Below, one piece after another: positions 48,946-63,300 of a stretch of DNA of 64,000 nucleotides. The notes below the pieces were generated by a model. That model saw only the letters and a list, made by a program, of their open reading frames with translations, had not been told where the DNA came from and did not search any database. The translations under genes were made by a program, and so were the position numbers. Within the stretch, counting starts at the first letter, position 1, and each line of letters opens with the position of its first letter. The stretch is from assembly GCA_026874595.1 (NCBI GenBank), contig CM049309.1:50876079-50940078 (forward strand). The letters run 5' to 3'. This stretch comes from Sipunculus nudus. Lineage: Eukaryota; Annelida; Sipuncula; Golfingiida; Sipunculidae.

Positions 48946-51900
48946 AGTACGAGTGCTGTGCGCTTACGGTAATGCTGATGGCTAAGTCGATTGCATATCT
49001 GAAGCAATCAATTCTGTATAAAAAAAAGAAAGAAGAATTTTTGGGTTTCTGGCGATGACAGTGAAGTACTTTTCGAAGAACAACCCACTAAGGTGTTTCA
49101 ACCCTTTTAACCTATTTCCTCTGCCTCAACAAGTCCCATTAATGCCTGATCGGCTTTAGTACATTAAACCAATTGAATGCAATATCTCTAATGGATAAGC
49201 AAGGCTGTATATCTCCAGCATCTTTCAACTGGAGTTTATTCATCCTGATAATCCCATGTACACCATATATACTATTTCGTTTCGCTTCACAAATATATAT
49301 ATACCGGCTCGTTATATATTTTCCTTTTCTCGACGAAAAAGTTTTAGGATTGAAGAAATGAATATCATTACTACATTTTATTAAAAGTAAGCTTGAATTA
49401 CCAAGTAGAATATTAAATAAGAAAATATAAGTGTAATGAAGAAAATTTTTTTCCCGATGGTACACACACACATATATATATAGTCACATCTATGGCATTT
49501 TACTTTGTGTCGTGAGTTAATTTCTTTATTTCCACTCCCATTATTTCAGGCTTGCCAGATGTCTGGTATTATGAATATCAACTCGACATGATATTTATCA
49601 AATGCCGTATAAGACTACGTTTCGACAGGGGTCGTGATCACCAGAACAACGGTCGGGTGTTCTCGTCCATGTACCCAACTACTCTCACCGTCACCTAATC
49701 TGGACCGTCAAAGAATCGTATATTATAGGAAGCAAGGCTTGAGGGGGTATCCAATCTGAATTATGAGTATGAATCAAAATATTCTTCGTGTGTTGGGAAA
49801 GAAAGTGGCAAAACATCCTCTGGAACGTAGTATTTCCAAACTTTAATACAAATGAGAATAAGAACCAGTCAGGCAGGCTTCCCAAGCACAATGTTGGAAA
49901 AAATATTTATTCAAGGTTTATTTTAGACTAGCTGAAAAATTAAGATGACAGCATGATGTGCTCTACGATTGATTATAGAGAGGTTGAGACGGGAGAAAGA
50001 AGTAGTTTAATGAGATCAGGTTTTATTTCAGTTCTCCTCCTGTTGCTGCCTGCCAATATCTACACGCAGAACCATCCGTTTGGTACAAACCAATGGTCAA
50101 AGTCGGTCTTGGTTCCCTAAGAAAATTCTAATACAATGTAAACAGTTGTAATGTTACCGACATAGAGACTGAAAAAAATGCTGTTTGTTTTATGTGGGAT
50201 AAAAAAATCTTGTTCCAGTGAGCAATGGTTGGAAGAGCTTAGACTTTGACAGAACTGGTGTGTTCCGGGGGATGCGTTCATCAACGATTTGTGATTGATC
50301 ACCCCCACTGCCAGGCTTAGCTGAACTAGGATAAATTTTCCAGTGGGATTTTGATTCATGGTATAATCTCCTTAACTTTGTCAACTGCAAAATAAACGTT
50401 AAGCTGGACGCGGGCATTACTGGACGATCCACGTCCGGCGGTCTTCTTCTGCGATGCACCTGAAGTAAGTGATGTTCCCGTAGCGACAATCGCTGCTGAG
50501 CAGGCAACTGTTAGTTTCGTATAAATATTCTAGGTAATTTAAGCATTATTATTCTTACCACCATCTTGGAAGTGATTTTCATGGGGGTTCTGTGGCTGGT
50601 ACTTTAAAATCGGAGTTAAAACCACCAATGATGAGCGATATTTGCGACATGCGCGGTAGCGATTATCTTATCTTGGGAATGACAAAATAATAACCATGCT
50701 GCGAAGCGTGGCAAATGCTCATAAAACCTCACAATAATGGAATCAATTAATTCTAATATAACAATATGATGCCCGGCTACTGTATTAGAATATTAAAATA
50801 TGTCACCGGAGGAAACGACGCTTAATTTCGTCGGCGAGAAACAGTTTCTGATACAGCGAGTCTGCTGTTACTAGTGATCTCAGAATAATGATCCTCTGTC
50901 GCCATACGTTTGAGAAAGACCTGATTAGGACAAGAATTTATAATTAAGCAGATTTAGTCATGGGACTCCGTTGAGAAGTGCAATCAGAATATTTGTTAAT
51001 TGCATAAACCCTTCGTGGCTGCGGTATTAACAGGTTTTCTTTGTGGTGTGCTAGGTTTAAACCATTGTCACTATGCCTCAATGCAGTCACATTAACCGCT
51101 CAGGTAGATCAAAGAGCCACCTGCAGGGTTACGAAAGAACGTAGAAAACGGCACAAAGTTTAATCGCAGGTGGTACCCATTCGTAAAGGAGTCCATCTCC
51201 ACCTTATAATCATCTCAAATTATTTTCTGACTAAATTCAGTTAAATATTTGATTTGATATAGTTTCTGTTTGTTAATTGGAAGCGGTTATAAAAAAACCG
51301 TTAAACGCTGGCAAAACATCACCTACACCCATTAGGCAACACCACGTAGTAATTGTGCTGCGGAGACGCCGATCCTGATTTTGCGAATAAGTGTTTCTGA
51401 GAGTGAGCATTGGGTCCTCTGTAATGTAACTGATGCTACGTTTACCTTGAACGCTTCACATGCAATCAGAAAGGCATCGCTGAAAATAAATAAAACTGGG
51501 TTGTTGATATGCACTGCTTCAGGAATTTGTGCACATTTCCTGCAAGTTGGCAAATCCCATATCTGATGGCTCGGCCACAGAATTGCACTACAATTAAAAC
51601 AAAATGCTCACTCTGTTTTTGTCCCAGAGTCCGTTATTTGTTTAACAAAAATAATCTTATTATGTTTCTTTTTTTAACGTAAGTTAAGGTTTAAGCTGAT
51701 GCACGCATCTATTTCATTTATTGATTGTAAAAATAATATCAGATCATTTCGCTCAAACGATGTTACCAATGGTGACAAGAGGCACGCTATTAAAAAAAAA
51801 TTACCGACAAAAAAAACTTTTTATTTCACATGGACGCACATGTATACGTCTTCCCTTTGGCCTTGCTTCAATACATGTGTCACAAATATGCTACATATAT

Positions 51901-53805
51901 TTCATAGACCAGTGCCACAAATGGCATTTTCTTGTTGTAATATCAAGTATAATTGTGTTCAATACAGACTTGCCTCTGCCAAGAATGTATGCGTTCATTT
52001 CCGGTTATGTGTGTATGTGTTTGTATGTGTGATTTTTCATAACATAACTCAAGCGAAATTTGAACGGAATCTCATTTTCCAGGAATTTCGGAAATGGACT
52101 AACAAAGAATCGAATATATTATAATGTGGATCCGGCACATAATCTATAAGAAATATACACATATGTACAGCCACGTATGCATGAATGAATCTGGTAAAAT
52201 GGGCCGAACAAGTGAATGGCAAGGGGGATGCATTTATTAGGATGTATATTTCTAGTTTCATATGTTATCTTTGTAACATGAAGAAATAATTTCGAGGAAG
52301 GCTGACTATATGGCGGTATTTCTTTTGGTATACAGGATATCAAATACAGGACGAACGATTCACTTTGGACAGCATTTACCTTACCTTACAAGTGTTCAAA
52401 TATATTGCTCAGTTCGGAGGAACGATGCGTAGATACTTCTGAGTTGCTTAGGGTAATGAAACAAACAAACACAGAAGATTTGTTATTTTTTTCGCGATAA
52501 ATTGAACCTTCGTGAATAGAAGGCTACATCTACACAGAAGCAAACATTTCTTTAAACTGAAGTCTTGGCATCTCATTAACAGTATAGGTGCCTGTGGCAA
52601 AGACTGATGTTATAAATAATAACAGTTCTGTTATTTTATCCATAACATATATTGTCATACTTTTAAAAAGATGTGGGGTAGACATTGAATAAAAAAATCG
52701 CGAAAATGTAACCCCGCGAATATGAAGCCAGCCAAAGTACATTGCTTTATTGGCCAAAGGTAGTTGAACTGGAGTGAACTGTTCAGGGATGTGATGTTAA
52801 AATTGGTAGTCGGCCTAGATCCCTGTTTCCCTTGTTATATCAAGGTTGGACAGAGAAATATCACCCATTGCTGTATCAGAACCATTTCATTAAGTCAGAA
52901 AATGATGTATAGTTTGGGCGGACGGTCGCTGCAATCTCTTTTTCAGCGAACTGCCCGAGGGTTCGGACCGGGAACCGCGCTCCTGTCAAGGTGTATTCAG
53001 CGTGGAATGGTATCTGTGCTGAGCCTGTCTATTCCGAAAATAGGAAATTTGCAAGGTCCACACATGAAGGATAATGTTGCTTTACAACATGTACAACAGA
53101 AACAAATGTTCCTTTGATATGGTTGACATAAAACGTATTACCATGTATATTATTTGTATAATGTAAAATATGTGTGTGACGTGTTTCGATATTAATCGTT
53201 TCACTTGGCAATATCATATATTGGAATTAAATTATATCCGTACTACTTCTCTGTCACTGGACGTATGACTTTATTTGGATAACGGATTTGTCCAATTTGT
53301 CTTTTGCGTGAACATGATTTTACATGGTGTCATTTTAACTAAGTACAAATGTCCTTTTATGTATAATTTCTCTACCACATCTTACTCCTTTACCCTTGTC
53401 GAAGACAACATTTAAAATCGTATTTTTATTAATCGATACAAAATTTCAACGGGGGTTAATATACATATCAGGGCTTTCATTTTTCCTGTCTTTTCTAGGG
53501 AGACTGTGCCACTAGAAGACGGATCTTTGGTTAAGAAGAACATTAAAGAGCCAACGCTCGCACAGGAAGTGTTGGGCGAGTTTGGTTTTCTAAGTTACTT
53601 GCAAGATATGTGATTTGTATTGATTCAACAAATATATGTTGTACAAACAGTGTTAATAATAGGTTCTGTAGATTGTATGAATTAAAAATGCTAATATTTC
53701 ACAATAAAATATCAAAGTTTGTTAAAAACACAGTTTACTGGAGATATATTTATGCAATTTTCCATTGACGTGCCTTATCGCTCGGATGACGTGCATATGG
53801 ATTAA

Positions 53806-53941
53806 ACACATGTCTATGTCACGCTCACTGTTGCTAAGACGACGATCAGGACATTGATCACGTGTCAATTTCACGGACTCAGTTGCTAAGGCAACCAGCA
53901 GAGAATCTCCTGGAGACTCCTGATCACGTGTCTATTTCACG
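53806..53941 (+). promoter_or_regulatory. Repeated E-box / RFX-like site module
   Basis: A CACGTGTC-W-ATTTCACG-like block occurs at 53806-53823 (diverged), 53858-53875 and 53924-53941. After the first two comes, each time 6 nt later, an RFX X-box-like site: GTTGCTAAGACGAC at 53830 and GTTGCTAAGGCAAC at 53882. The repeated order with fixed spacing suggests a duplicated regulatory module. No nearby start site or exon is seen. Confidence 0.45.
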
Positions 53942-55436
53942 CGCCCCTGTGTACGTTTCATACCAGCGGGAGAAGGGGATCAGGGACGCTCGCGAAACGG
54001 CGTGGTTTATTCATTTTTATAGCTTTGCTGTCTTGACAGATCGGGCAATAAATCAAATTGGGATTTCTCGTGATCATGGTGCGGGGATGTCGATCTCCTA
54101 GTCCATTAATCATGCGAAGATAGAGCTGCACCACCAACCTCGTCAGCATCAGCCTCTAACCTCGTCACCATATTTTCGTTTGTCACCTACAGCTGCGGGG
54201 AGTGTCTGATGGTTAAACATTATCTCGCCCCCGTATTATTAACGTGTAATCCGTTGTATATGGCGGACAGAAAGATACAGTTCGCATAATGGGGTACGGC
54301 TATACAGCAAACCCGTGTAACGAGACTTTAGTGTCCTTTTTTATATAAAATATAATATCGTACATATACTTAATTTACGAATATGAATTACTAAAAGTTG
54401 TTCCATAACAAATTTATAAGTAACATACTTGTCTTGTTCATAGAAATATGGAATATATTACAACACTGTTTCAAGTTATGGACAACGTGGACAGAGATAT
54501 TGGAACATCTACAGAAAAAGGATAACTCGTATATTATCTGATATCATATTCTTTTGAGCCAGCTCTTAAGCCGGGATCTTGCTTCATAGAGACTGTGAGC
54601 ATAATATTTCATGAATAACAAACACGACAGTTGAACCGATCAGGTTGTTTGAATGATGCCAGTCTACGCAAAAAGGAAACTTTATTTAAATAAATGAGCA
54701 ATGGGAGATGTTATGGAGAATCTGACCAATCAAATAAAGGCTTGTATAGCTTATGAGGTTCCGGTGGATGTGTTCTTGTTTATAGAGGGGTGTGAACAAT
54801 TTATTCTTGTAACGAATTGATTAGCCGTAATGATTTCGGTCCCATCGCATGCACCTTTTAAAAATTTGTGATACAACAGGCCCCAGGGTCAAACTAGTCT
54901 GAGACCTTGCGCCGAGAAAGATGGCAGATATAGAAATCACAAGAGGGGACAACTTTAAAATCAGGAAATGTTATGCAACATTTCACCAATAAATTGTTAA
55001 ATTGCGAGATTCAAAGTTAGTACATATTTCAAACAATAAACTATTAAGCAACCTACAACAAACACAAATTGTGTATCCACATCTTCGAAGTTTAATCACC
55101 TGTTATGCATGAAGGGTCAACTTGAGAAAAGTAAATATGATTTACTGAAAGTACAGAAACATTCAAATCATAAAAAAGTAAAGAGAGGGGAATAATGGAT
55201 ATTAGTTAAACTTTAGTTTCTAACTAACTGCGTTGATTGGGCAACACATGTGGCAGTTATAATATTTTAGCTGTCACAGTGATTCTTAATGCATTAGCCG
55301 CTTAGGGTACTTTTCAAGTCTACATCTAGAACTGCTCTGACCAAGCGCAAGGAGGACACTGTTTTCACCCATGTCTGATTTTCTTTATGTCTGTCTACAT
55401 GTTTCTTTTTGGTATTAATGTTTCTGTCAACCCGCA

Positions 55437-55675
55437 GAATAAATCAAAGTTACTTTGTTAGAAAAGAAGAGGAAAATAGCAGCGGGATAATAATTTGTCA
55501 ATCTCTGCCTGAGTTTTCAATTAATTTAAAAAGTACTATCATTGGTTACAGTATCCCATCAGAAACAGTGGTTTATAGAAAATTGAGTCGATTAAACATG
55601 CTACCGGATAATGATAAAGTGTTACTCGCAACTGAGGAATTAGCGTTGTTTTTGGCGACTCATGCAATACATTAA
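55437..55675 (+). CDS. Weak candidate terminal exon, unknown product
   Basis: A pyrimidine-containing stretch ending CCCGCAG (to 55436) precedes an open frame that starts near INQSYFVRKEEEN and ends ALFLATHAIH before a stop at 55675. Composition looks protein-like (charged and hydrophobic residues alternate, little low complexity), but no domain is recognised, no upstream exon is visible, and downstream frames soon close. It may be a chance frame or a decayed repeat. Confidence 0.15.
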
Positions 55676-56540
55676 TGTTTGAAATCCAATCTGTTGACGT
55701 GAAACGATATTGCATGACTGATCAACGCTACTCAAATGTTGGACAGAATAGGATCTACCTTGTGTGCATGAAACATGCACAACTGGTTCTTGTAACAATG
55801 GAGATTAGTAAAGAAGTGAACTATAATCTGAAAACAGCTGCGAAAAAAGCATGGTTACGTCAATAAATACTTAATCTTCATTTGATGGCACTCAGGGCTT
55901 GGTTAATGTTCATTAATAATATTGACTTAGTATGACATGAAATATGTTCCTTCCCTGCTTACGAATTAAATCATAATTTTCTCCCATATAATATCAGGTT
56001 TAGATGGTAAACCTTAGGATATACCCAAAACAAATCCTACACCTGTTGTTTTTCATGGATCTATATAGGGTAAGGGTAAATAACGACCAAGTACAAATGT
56101 TGCTAAATTGTACTGCACACATTTCTTAGAAGAATTATTCAATGTTTGAAAAATGGGTTAAATATTGTGATGATCATATTCATCGTTTATGATTTGAGGC
56201 ATTTTTTTAATTTTTTCTTTTCAAGCTGAAAAATCACCCTAATGTGTCTCATCTGGCCATAAAAAAAAGAAAAAAAAAAACATTTTTTTTGCTCTTAGAG
56301 TTTGTAGAACAATAATTTTTGTTTGTGGCCTTATTAATAAAATTTCACATGAAGGTCATTTGACAAGAGAACAGGGGAATGGCATGGCATGCAAGTCTTT
56401 TGATATAAATATATTTCTTAAATGTATCTTTCTTTTTTGTCAAGAGTCTTAATCATAATTTTTTAACCCCAAATAGGTTATCCTATCATTTTTAGACAAT
56501 AGGGAATAATACTAAAATAACTGGCCATATGATCACACAC

Positions 56541-56644
<104 letters not shown>

Positions 56645-57727
56645 TCTAATTTAAGCAGCGTATTTACCAAAATTTGTATAACACGAATAATATAGTTATA
56701 TATATATACTTAATTCGAGCTGCAATTGCATAATTTAAACGATTTTCTTTGAAGGCGCATTCATTACTACATAAGCCTTTGATATACATAAAGCTCTTTT
56801 AATAAAAAAGATAATACGTAGGGCTGCGAATATGTGACTGTGACACATTATTACTAATCACAGTTATTCATCTTTAGCCTGACAAATCAAAGAGAGAGAC
56901 GAAGCGGGGCCCTGTTCTTTGAGTCATTGTTTTGGTTGTCGCGTGTGCCTCCGTCTATGGCCTGATCAGAGGCCCTCGGATCCTTAATCTATAATATTAT
57001 GTCAGGCAAAATGACCAAAAACCGGTCGCCAGTGTTGTATAATTCCTTTGGGGAACTCCGTAATGTCTTTCATGTGATGCAGTTGAGTGCGTGACATAGC
57101 AGGCCTGAAGCAAATACTAAAGGACACTCGTAACTATCAGGCGATGTATTCCAGGGCGCTCATAATAGACTATAATGACGAATTGCAAGTCGACTTGAGC
57201 TCTCAGTCTGAAAACTGCACAGCTGACGCAGTTTAACCCAAATGGGGCCATTTTAGTCAGACGTGGAAGCTTGGGACCCTTTCCTGCCAGATCCAACTCC
57301 TCAAAAGCTCAACCCGATGCCGTTGGGAGAAGACTTTTTGCGGCACAGAGCGGCTCTACTGTTACGCAGGCGTGAACATGCAACACATTGTCTCCACTGA
57401 GGTTCCAAGAAAGTGCTATAGCTCAATTCACAAAGTCATTTCACCGTCAGGCTGTCACACGCCACCCCGCCCAAACACACTACTTTTTTTCTTCCTTACA
57501 TATATATTGTCGGTCTGGTCCGGCACAAGTTGGGCAAAAGAGAATTCATTTTCTAAAACGTCTATGGTGTGTTAAATAGTAAAAGTAAATCTGTATTTCA
57601 TCACTTTTCTTTTTCTTCTTCTGTATTCTATCACTCTACTATATTCACTCACATTAACTAGTTTAGCTTGTTATATTTTATTGCAGCTTCTCTTTTTCTA
57701 CCAAAATGCGACCTATATTTATTTACT

Positions 57728-57730
<3 letters not shown>

Positions 57731-57780
<50 letters not shown>
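57731..57780. repeat. (CT)n microsatellite
   Basis: About 25 CT units. Confidence 0.95.
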
Positions 57781-57783
<3 letters not shown>

Positions 57784-57830
57784 TTTCTCCTAACTTCCAT
57801 CACTTTATCGCACTCCTCTGTAGCGGACCC

Positions 57831-57876
57831 GGGGATGGGGGTACAGGGGGTCCGGACCCCCACCACCCCCATCCCC
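57831..57876. repeat. G-rich inverted repeat (46 bp)
   Basis: GGGGATGGGGGTACAGGGGG plus TCC is followed directly by its near-exact inverse, with about 20 of 23 positions pairing. It could extrude a hairpin, and the G-rich strand has several G4-6 runs. It may be the end of a decayed transposon, but no second end was found. Confidence 0.55.
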
Positions 57877-58896
57877 ACCCCTTTGTAAGCCCCCTCAACC
57901 TTTTTGTAAGGGTAACAGACAATTATACGGTCTGGAAACCCTTTCCCGGACTTGTGGATCTTTACTCAGGTTTTATCATTAGTCCTTCTGGGTTTGACCT
58001 ATCCTTTTTCTAAATTTTGATCCTCCCCTGCTATGTCCTTCCTGGTCCCCCCTAGTCTATGTTATTTTGTTATCAGCCTTTCTTTCCTCACTCTCCGTAC
58101 GGCCCTCATTTACCTAATTAGTCACGACCTGTCATTGTCCGCGAGAGAGAACCGTGGGGCCCTAAACATCGAGCATTCATGCGAAACTCCAGGAAGGGCT
58201 CAAAAGCTGCTGATCATTTTCTGTAAAAGCAATAACCTTTAATGTGGAATATTGTCACGATGCCTTGACAGATTCAGATGAAACAAAGTTAAAGGGTCGT
58301 AGCAGTAGGATTGCCATTTTTTATCCTTTAATAGAATTCCGGCGTGTGTTGTGTTAAGTCGCTTCGCCGCAGACATTTTCTGTGAGAATCTACGTGTCTT
58401 AATTCATTGAGATTCGTCCCTTTCTTAAACAGCGGCTGCTGGTATCTGTGTTACGCTAAAAATGCCGACGAAATCGCGATTCCAATACTTTGGCAAAGAA
58501 AATGTGTTACTTTTTTAATTATCACAATCTGAACTATTATACAACCTTTCATTCTTAATGTGCGTAATTGCTTAAGCTGCACAATTTTTTTAAAATATGA
58601 ATTCACATTGAGTCGCCCACTGATATTCCAAAAACTACATGTTTGAGTAAGTTGAAATTTGCCCATACCCTGGCCTAAAAGTTGATTAATATTCCACTGG
58701 GCTCGCATCGACATCTTGTCAGTTGTTTTATGACCACACCCTTTGTATGATAACATCAGATTGCATAGCATTATTTTTTTATTTAATTGGACTGGAAATC
58801 GAGTTGTTAAATGCTCTCATGTGTACAGATGTAAGAAACAAGAAATATTAATGACCAGTAGGATATGAAGATGAAACACCGTGATTCTGCCTTTTT

Positions 58897-58934
58897 CTAT
58901 AAATATCCCTGGTCAAGGTCAAGGTCAAAGTCCC
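58897..58934 (+). promoter_or_regulatory. Tandem nuclear-receptor half-sites next to a TATA-like box
   Basis: AGGTCA occurs at 58916-58921 and 58922-58927, preceded by GGTCA (58911-58915) and followed by AAGTCC. The run therefore contains two TCAAGGTCA (ERR/NR5A-type) sites and an AGGTCAAAGTCC (HNF4/RXR-type DR1) site. CTATAAATATCC lies immediately upstream at 58898-58909. No transcript is identified from it. Confidence 0.4.
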
Positions 58935-60325
58935 GCCTCAATCCATAACTTAACGGGAAACAGCCATTTCTGAACAGAATAGATAATGTTCTATTGTACC
59001 AATGGCTAATTGCCGTGGAAGATCTTTATTCAAACTGGGTAAAATTACAAAATTAACAATCCCGAAGTATAAGGAAGGGAAATTGGTAAGGTGAGAAGAG
59101 AATGACACTGTCCAAATAGTTCTTTAACTAGTCCCTGGAAGACCCTTGGCCAATGGCCCAGTTATTCCAATTCTTTGTCAAAGAAGGAACATTGATGAAT
59201 GGTCGCGAATCAATACCATAAATCGGTGGCAGATCCCGACTGATTACCGACGAGACATCGCCGCACGATCGCAGGCGTGGTCGCTGCGGTAAATCCGTTA
59301 CTTGGGAGATTAATTGGAAACATACGGCGAAAACTTACTCCAAGGCATGAGGTTCCACAGCTGACTGAAGGAAGAATTATATTCCCCAAGTCCATTAGTA
59401 GTAAATACAACAGCATGTCTTCAAAGAAACAGGGTTCTTACCTAACATTTACCAGCTGGATCACATTTATCCGGCAAATTTCATTTATACAGGTACCCGG
59501 CCACCTGCGAAACAAGTAGGCCAGATAACCCCTGGCAAGGTTTTTTAGATCTTAAAGAAGAGATATAGACGTTGAGGGCAGGTGCGGCAGGATGACGGAT
59601 CGGTTGAGATTGTGTAAGGGTTTTATCATACTATCCTAGCGGATAAAAGAAAACCTTTAGTTTTGTAACATATTTGTTTGTAAGTAGTTACTTTATACTC
59701 GGATAGCACCGAAATAAGGAAAAGAGATATCATATGATGAATTTGATGAAGACCAAGAGTTCCGGAAGAGAAAGAAATCTCCCTAAGAACAGTGTGATGC
59801 TAATGTATAGCGCGATCTTTGAGCCAGAATAAATGAGAGGTTAGGAGTAGCTTTAGTTTTGCTTTTCTATGAAGTACTTACACAGCAGTTGTAAGGAATG
59901 TTATGATGCTTTATTCGATATCTATGGAATATGAGCCACAATGTAAAATAGCCAGTAGTATACTCTTTCACAAGATTATTCCATATACATTACCTTAAAT
60001 ATGTGTTTATTTGTTGAAAGATATATGTATCTGCGAAATTTAGTAAAAACTGATTATCTGTACAGCCTACCTGCGCTAATGTGATTGGAAATAAGCGCTC
60101 TATTTAAAGGAAATTCTCAAAACAAACCTACAAATAAAACAAAATACATGAAATCTAACCAAAACGGGTACGGTAACAATCCTAGAAATGTTGCTCTTAT
60201 CATCGATTTGGTATAATAATTAAATTGAGACTCAATGATTCACGTAATGTCTTGTCGCTCTGCTGTTTCTTTGAGTCCCTCTGGACATTTGCAGACAGAC
60301 ATAATACGTGCTTCTAGTTAATCAA

Positions 60326-60329
<4 letters not shown>

Positions 60330-60366
<37 letters not shown>
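60330..60366. repeat. (TA)n microsatellite
   Basis: About 18 TA units. Confidence 0.95.
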
Positions 60367-60372
<6 letters not shown>

Positions 60373-63300
60373 TATTTTATTGTAATATATATTTATGTAT
60401 ATAATTTATTTATTTTATTGTAAGCGCGTTTACTTATAAATGTGCTTACACACGATACATCCTGGATTCGTTTAAAGGATTCAACACTAATTATACCTGA
60501 AACACTTAACTTGGACCGTTTCGCAAGCTCATAATATCTGGCTTCAGTACTAACAATGCTACCGTTTACTATAACACATTATAAAACTATATAACTATGT
60601 TAATTCACTCCATATAATCTGATCTCTATAAAATATTAAGACCCAAGCTATTAATAATTCACTGACATATAAGAGAGGCAACCTGCAAGACTGGGAACTA
60701 TTGGATTTAAGGGTGTATGAAGAAGGCAGAACGTGGACAATACAACAGTATCAGATGGATTCGCAGTCACTCAACCTTGGTTGTATTTGATTGCTTCCAA
60801 CTCGTTTACTTGGGTGGGCGGTAAATAGAGCATTGATTGATTAAGCCAACATGTCCAAAACGATCACGAACTGTACGGCCTGGCATGGCGGAGGAGCTCC
60901 GGCAATTTGAAAAGCACTGTCACCCTGACCCCTCTCGGTCGGGGCCACGGATGGGATTGAATGACCAAGTAGGCCTGATGCTCCATCCCTGGATAGAGTG
61001 GGTTCAAAAATGGACCTGCACCGAATGTGATTCGTCAATTTTTCAAAAACGAGTAAACTGTACAGACGTGTTATAACCCTTGATCTTTGGTCAATTTGTC
61101 TACGTCGGCCCCAGTTTGGCAAATGACCGTGGATACCCTTTTGAAGGGGTTTACATTTACCATATGACATTCATATTGTATTTTAAGCGAGGACTACAGG
61201 CATGGAGTAAATGATACAAGTTCGAAAAAAATATATGATTTTGTGTTCCGAGTAAAATAGGACTGATGTGCCCTAGACCAAAAAAATAACATGAAAGACT
61301 GTATATCGGTGACCAGAACAAGACACAACACTCCCTGAGCCGCAGCCCCCGGGGATTTCTAAAAATGAAAGACCCCATTCGTCTGTAATTAGGAACATCT
61401 GCTTTGTCTCGACGCACAGATATTTTTGCCAAGATAACTGATTTGTGATTGTTTCATGCAGGTCAGACCCGACGTTGAACTATTATGTGCTACAAGGGAA
61501 AAGGACAAAATTAGTTACTCATCTCAAGAGAATAAGAATGTGTGAACACTTCCAAAACCAGACGCTCTGGAAAAGATGTCTTTGTGGCGCTTCTGTGGTG
61601 GGACCTTGATGGGTTGCTCAGCGTATGTTAACCTGCAAGAGTCTATCACATGTGCTGTCGACACATTAAAATAAACCAATTCGGGCTTCTTAGACGTGAG
61701 GGGAACAGGGGAAGAATGAAAGGGACGAATTTGCCATGGCGCGAGGCAGGGGACAAATCTAATTACAATATGAGTCTGGGCCTCATCATTTGTTGGCTCA
61801 GCAGGCCAGTAATTGAGATCGCCTCCTGGAGGCAGTGCAAGAAGAAGATAAAAGCAAAGCTCTGTAGCTTAGGTCTCTCTTCTCCTAAAAAAAACGGCAA
61901 TGCCAAATGATTCGACTGAGGGGTGCCTTATGCTTGGCGGGAACTCCTGGCCTGTCCACCCACTCAATAAGCCAAAGTCTTCAAGTTAAACAACATAGTT
62001 TGGGTATTTTAACAGATAGACATAAAGAGGGTTCTACCTACAAATAAATGAAACATCGTCGGTCTTAAATATGCGAAAAAGTATTTACAATGTTTGTCTG
62101 GTTGAAAATGTTTTGCTGACAGCGGGATGAGAACGCGTCTTTTTATCTTACGGGAAACACGACCTAGGCCGAGCGTTGTCTGTAAAATACTGATTTAATA
62201 AATGTTTATGAAAACAGCAATATGTTGAAAGAAGTATTCAGTTTCATGTCATTTGTTTAAATGTAGCTGAAAACGTCGTTTATATTTCTTAATAAAGGCA
62301 ACATAAGCATGCTTGATAGAAAACTGCTTATTTTACATTTTCTATGCCAAAAATAACGAAAAAAGGACGTTCTTATAATTGTCAGTTTTGTGTAGGCGAT
62401 ATTAAAAGAAAAAGTTACTTAGAGTTGACGAACAGCGTTATAGGCCAAAGTGATGAATCTAACTTGGTAACTTTTTTTCTCGGGAAACCATTTGTTAGGG
62501 ACTGAAGTCATATATTACGACACCGGGCCCCGAGCCCGCCCCGGAGTCTAACTCTCTAAGAGCCACTTTACTTTCCATACAGTTTCCAGACCATAAACAT
62601 ACTTTTTCCCCGACAGTTTGTCTTGTTCTTCTTATGAAGCACTGTCCTTACATGCCCATTGCTTCCCTGAAGGGGTACCTCTTCGGCGTAGATCTATGCC
62701 ATTGTGTATGGCAGATACAGCGCTGTTCCCCGGAGTACAATTTACCTTGGTGATCTGCGCCATTCTGTCTTGAAAAGCGCTTAATAGTTGCGGGAGTACC
62801 GCTCAGAATGCGCCTCTCTGTCTCTGTGTTGGTCTTTAACCTGTTCGGCAGCCAAAGTATGCATCCGTTGGGACAATTCACTGTTATCAACTATTGCAGG
62901 TACTCGTGTCGCAGATGAGACCAAAAATACATACCCTGGAATCATGGTAATAAAGGACGACCTCAGCCTTATTACAAGTTGGTTCCAGATTGTTTTCATT
63001 GTGTGCTTATTGGGAAATAAACATCCAGGGCTCGTCTGCTGCCAGCACTGGTGCAGTCAGCCATAAAGAGATGATAGATCCAGAGACCATATCCAGTCAC
63101 CCTCGCATCCGGACACAAATCTAATGGCCCATTCTTTCTCAATTATATCCGGATCCGGTAACCATGGCCAGGGCAATGGAGGTATTATTTGTCATCATTT
63201 CCGCGGTGTAATGTTTAGTAAACCATTTCGGCAGCAACCCTACATGTTTTGCGTACATTCAGTATATCTATAGCTATTAATTTCTGTTAACGTGACAGTT

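Noticed and set aside
48518-49058. Overlapping open frames of 121 and 141 codons on opposite strands
   Set aside because: Neither shows a domain, and the plus-strand one ends through a CT microsatellite. Openness on both strands suggests composition.
52764-53117. 117-codon plus-strand open frame
   Set aside because: No recognisable motif, no signal peptide and no supporting splice sites.
62640-63066. Overlapping open frames on both strands near the right end
   Set aside because: Short, no domain similarity, and three frames are open over the same DNA.
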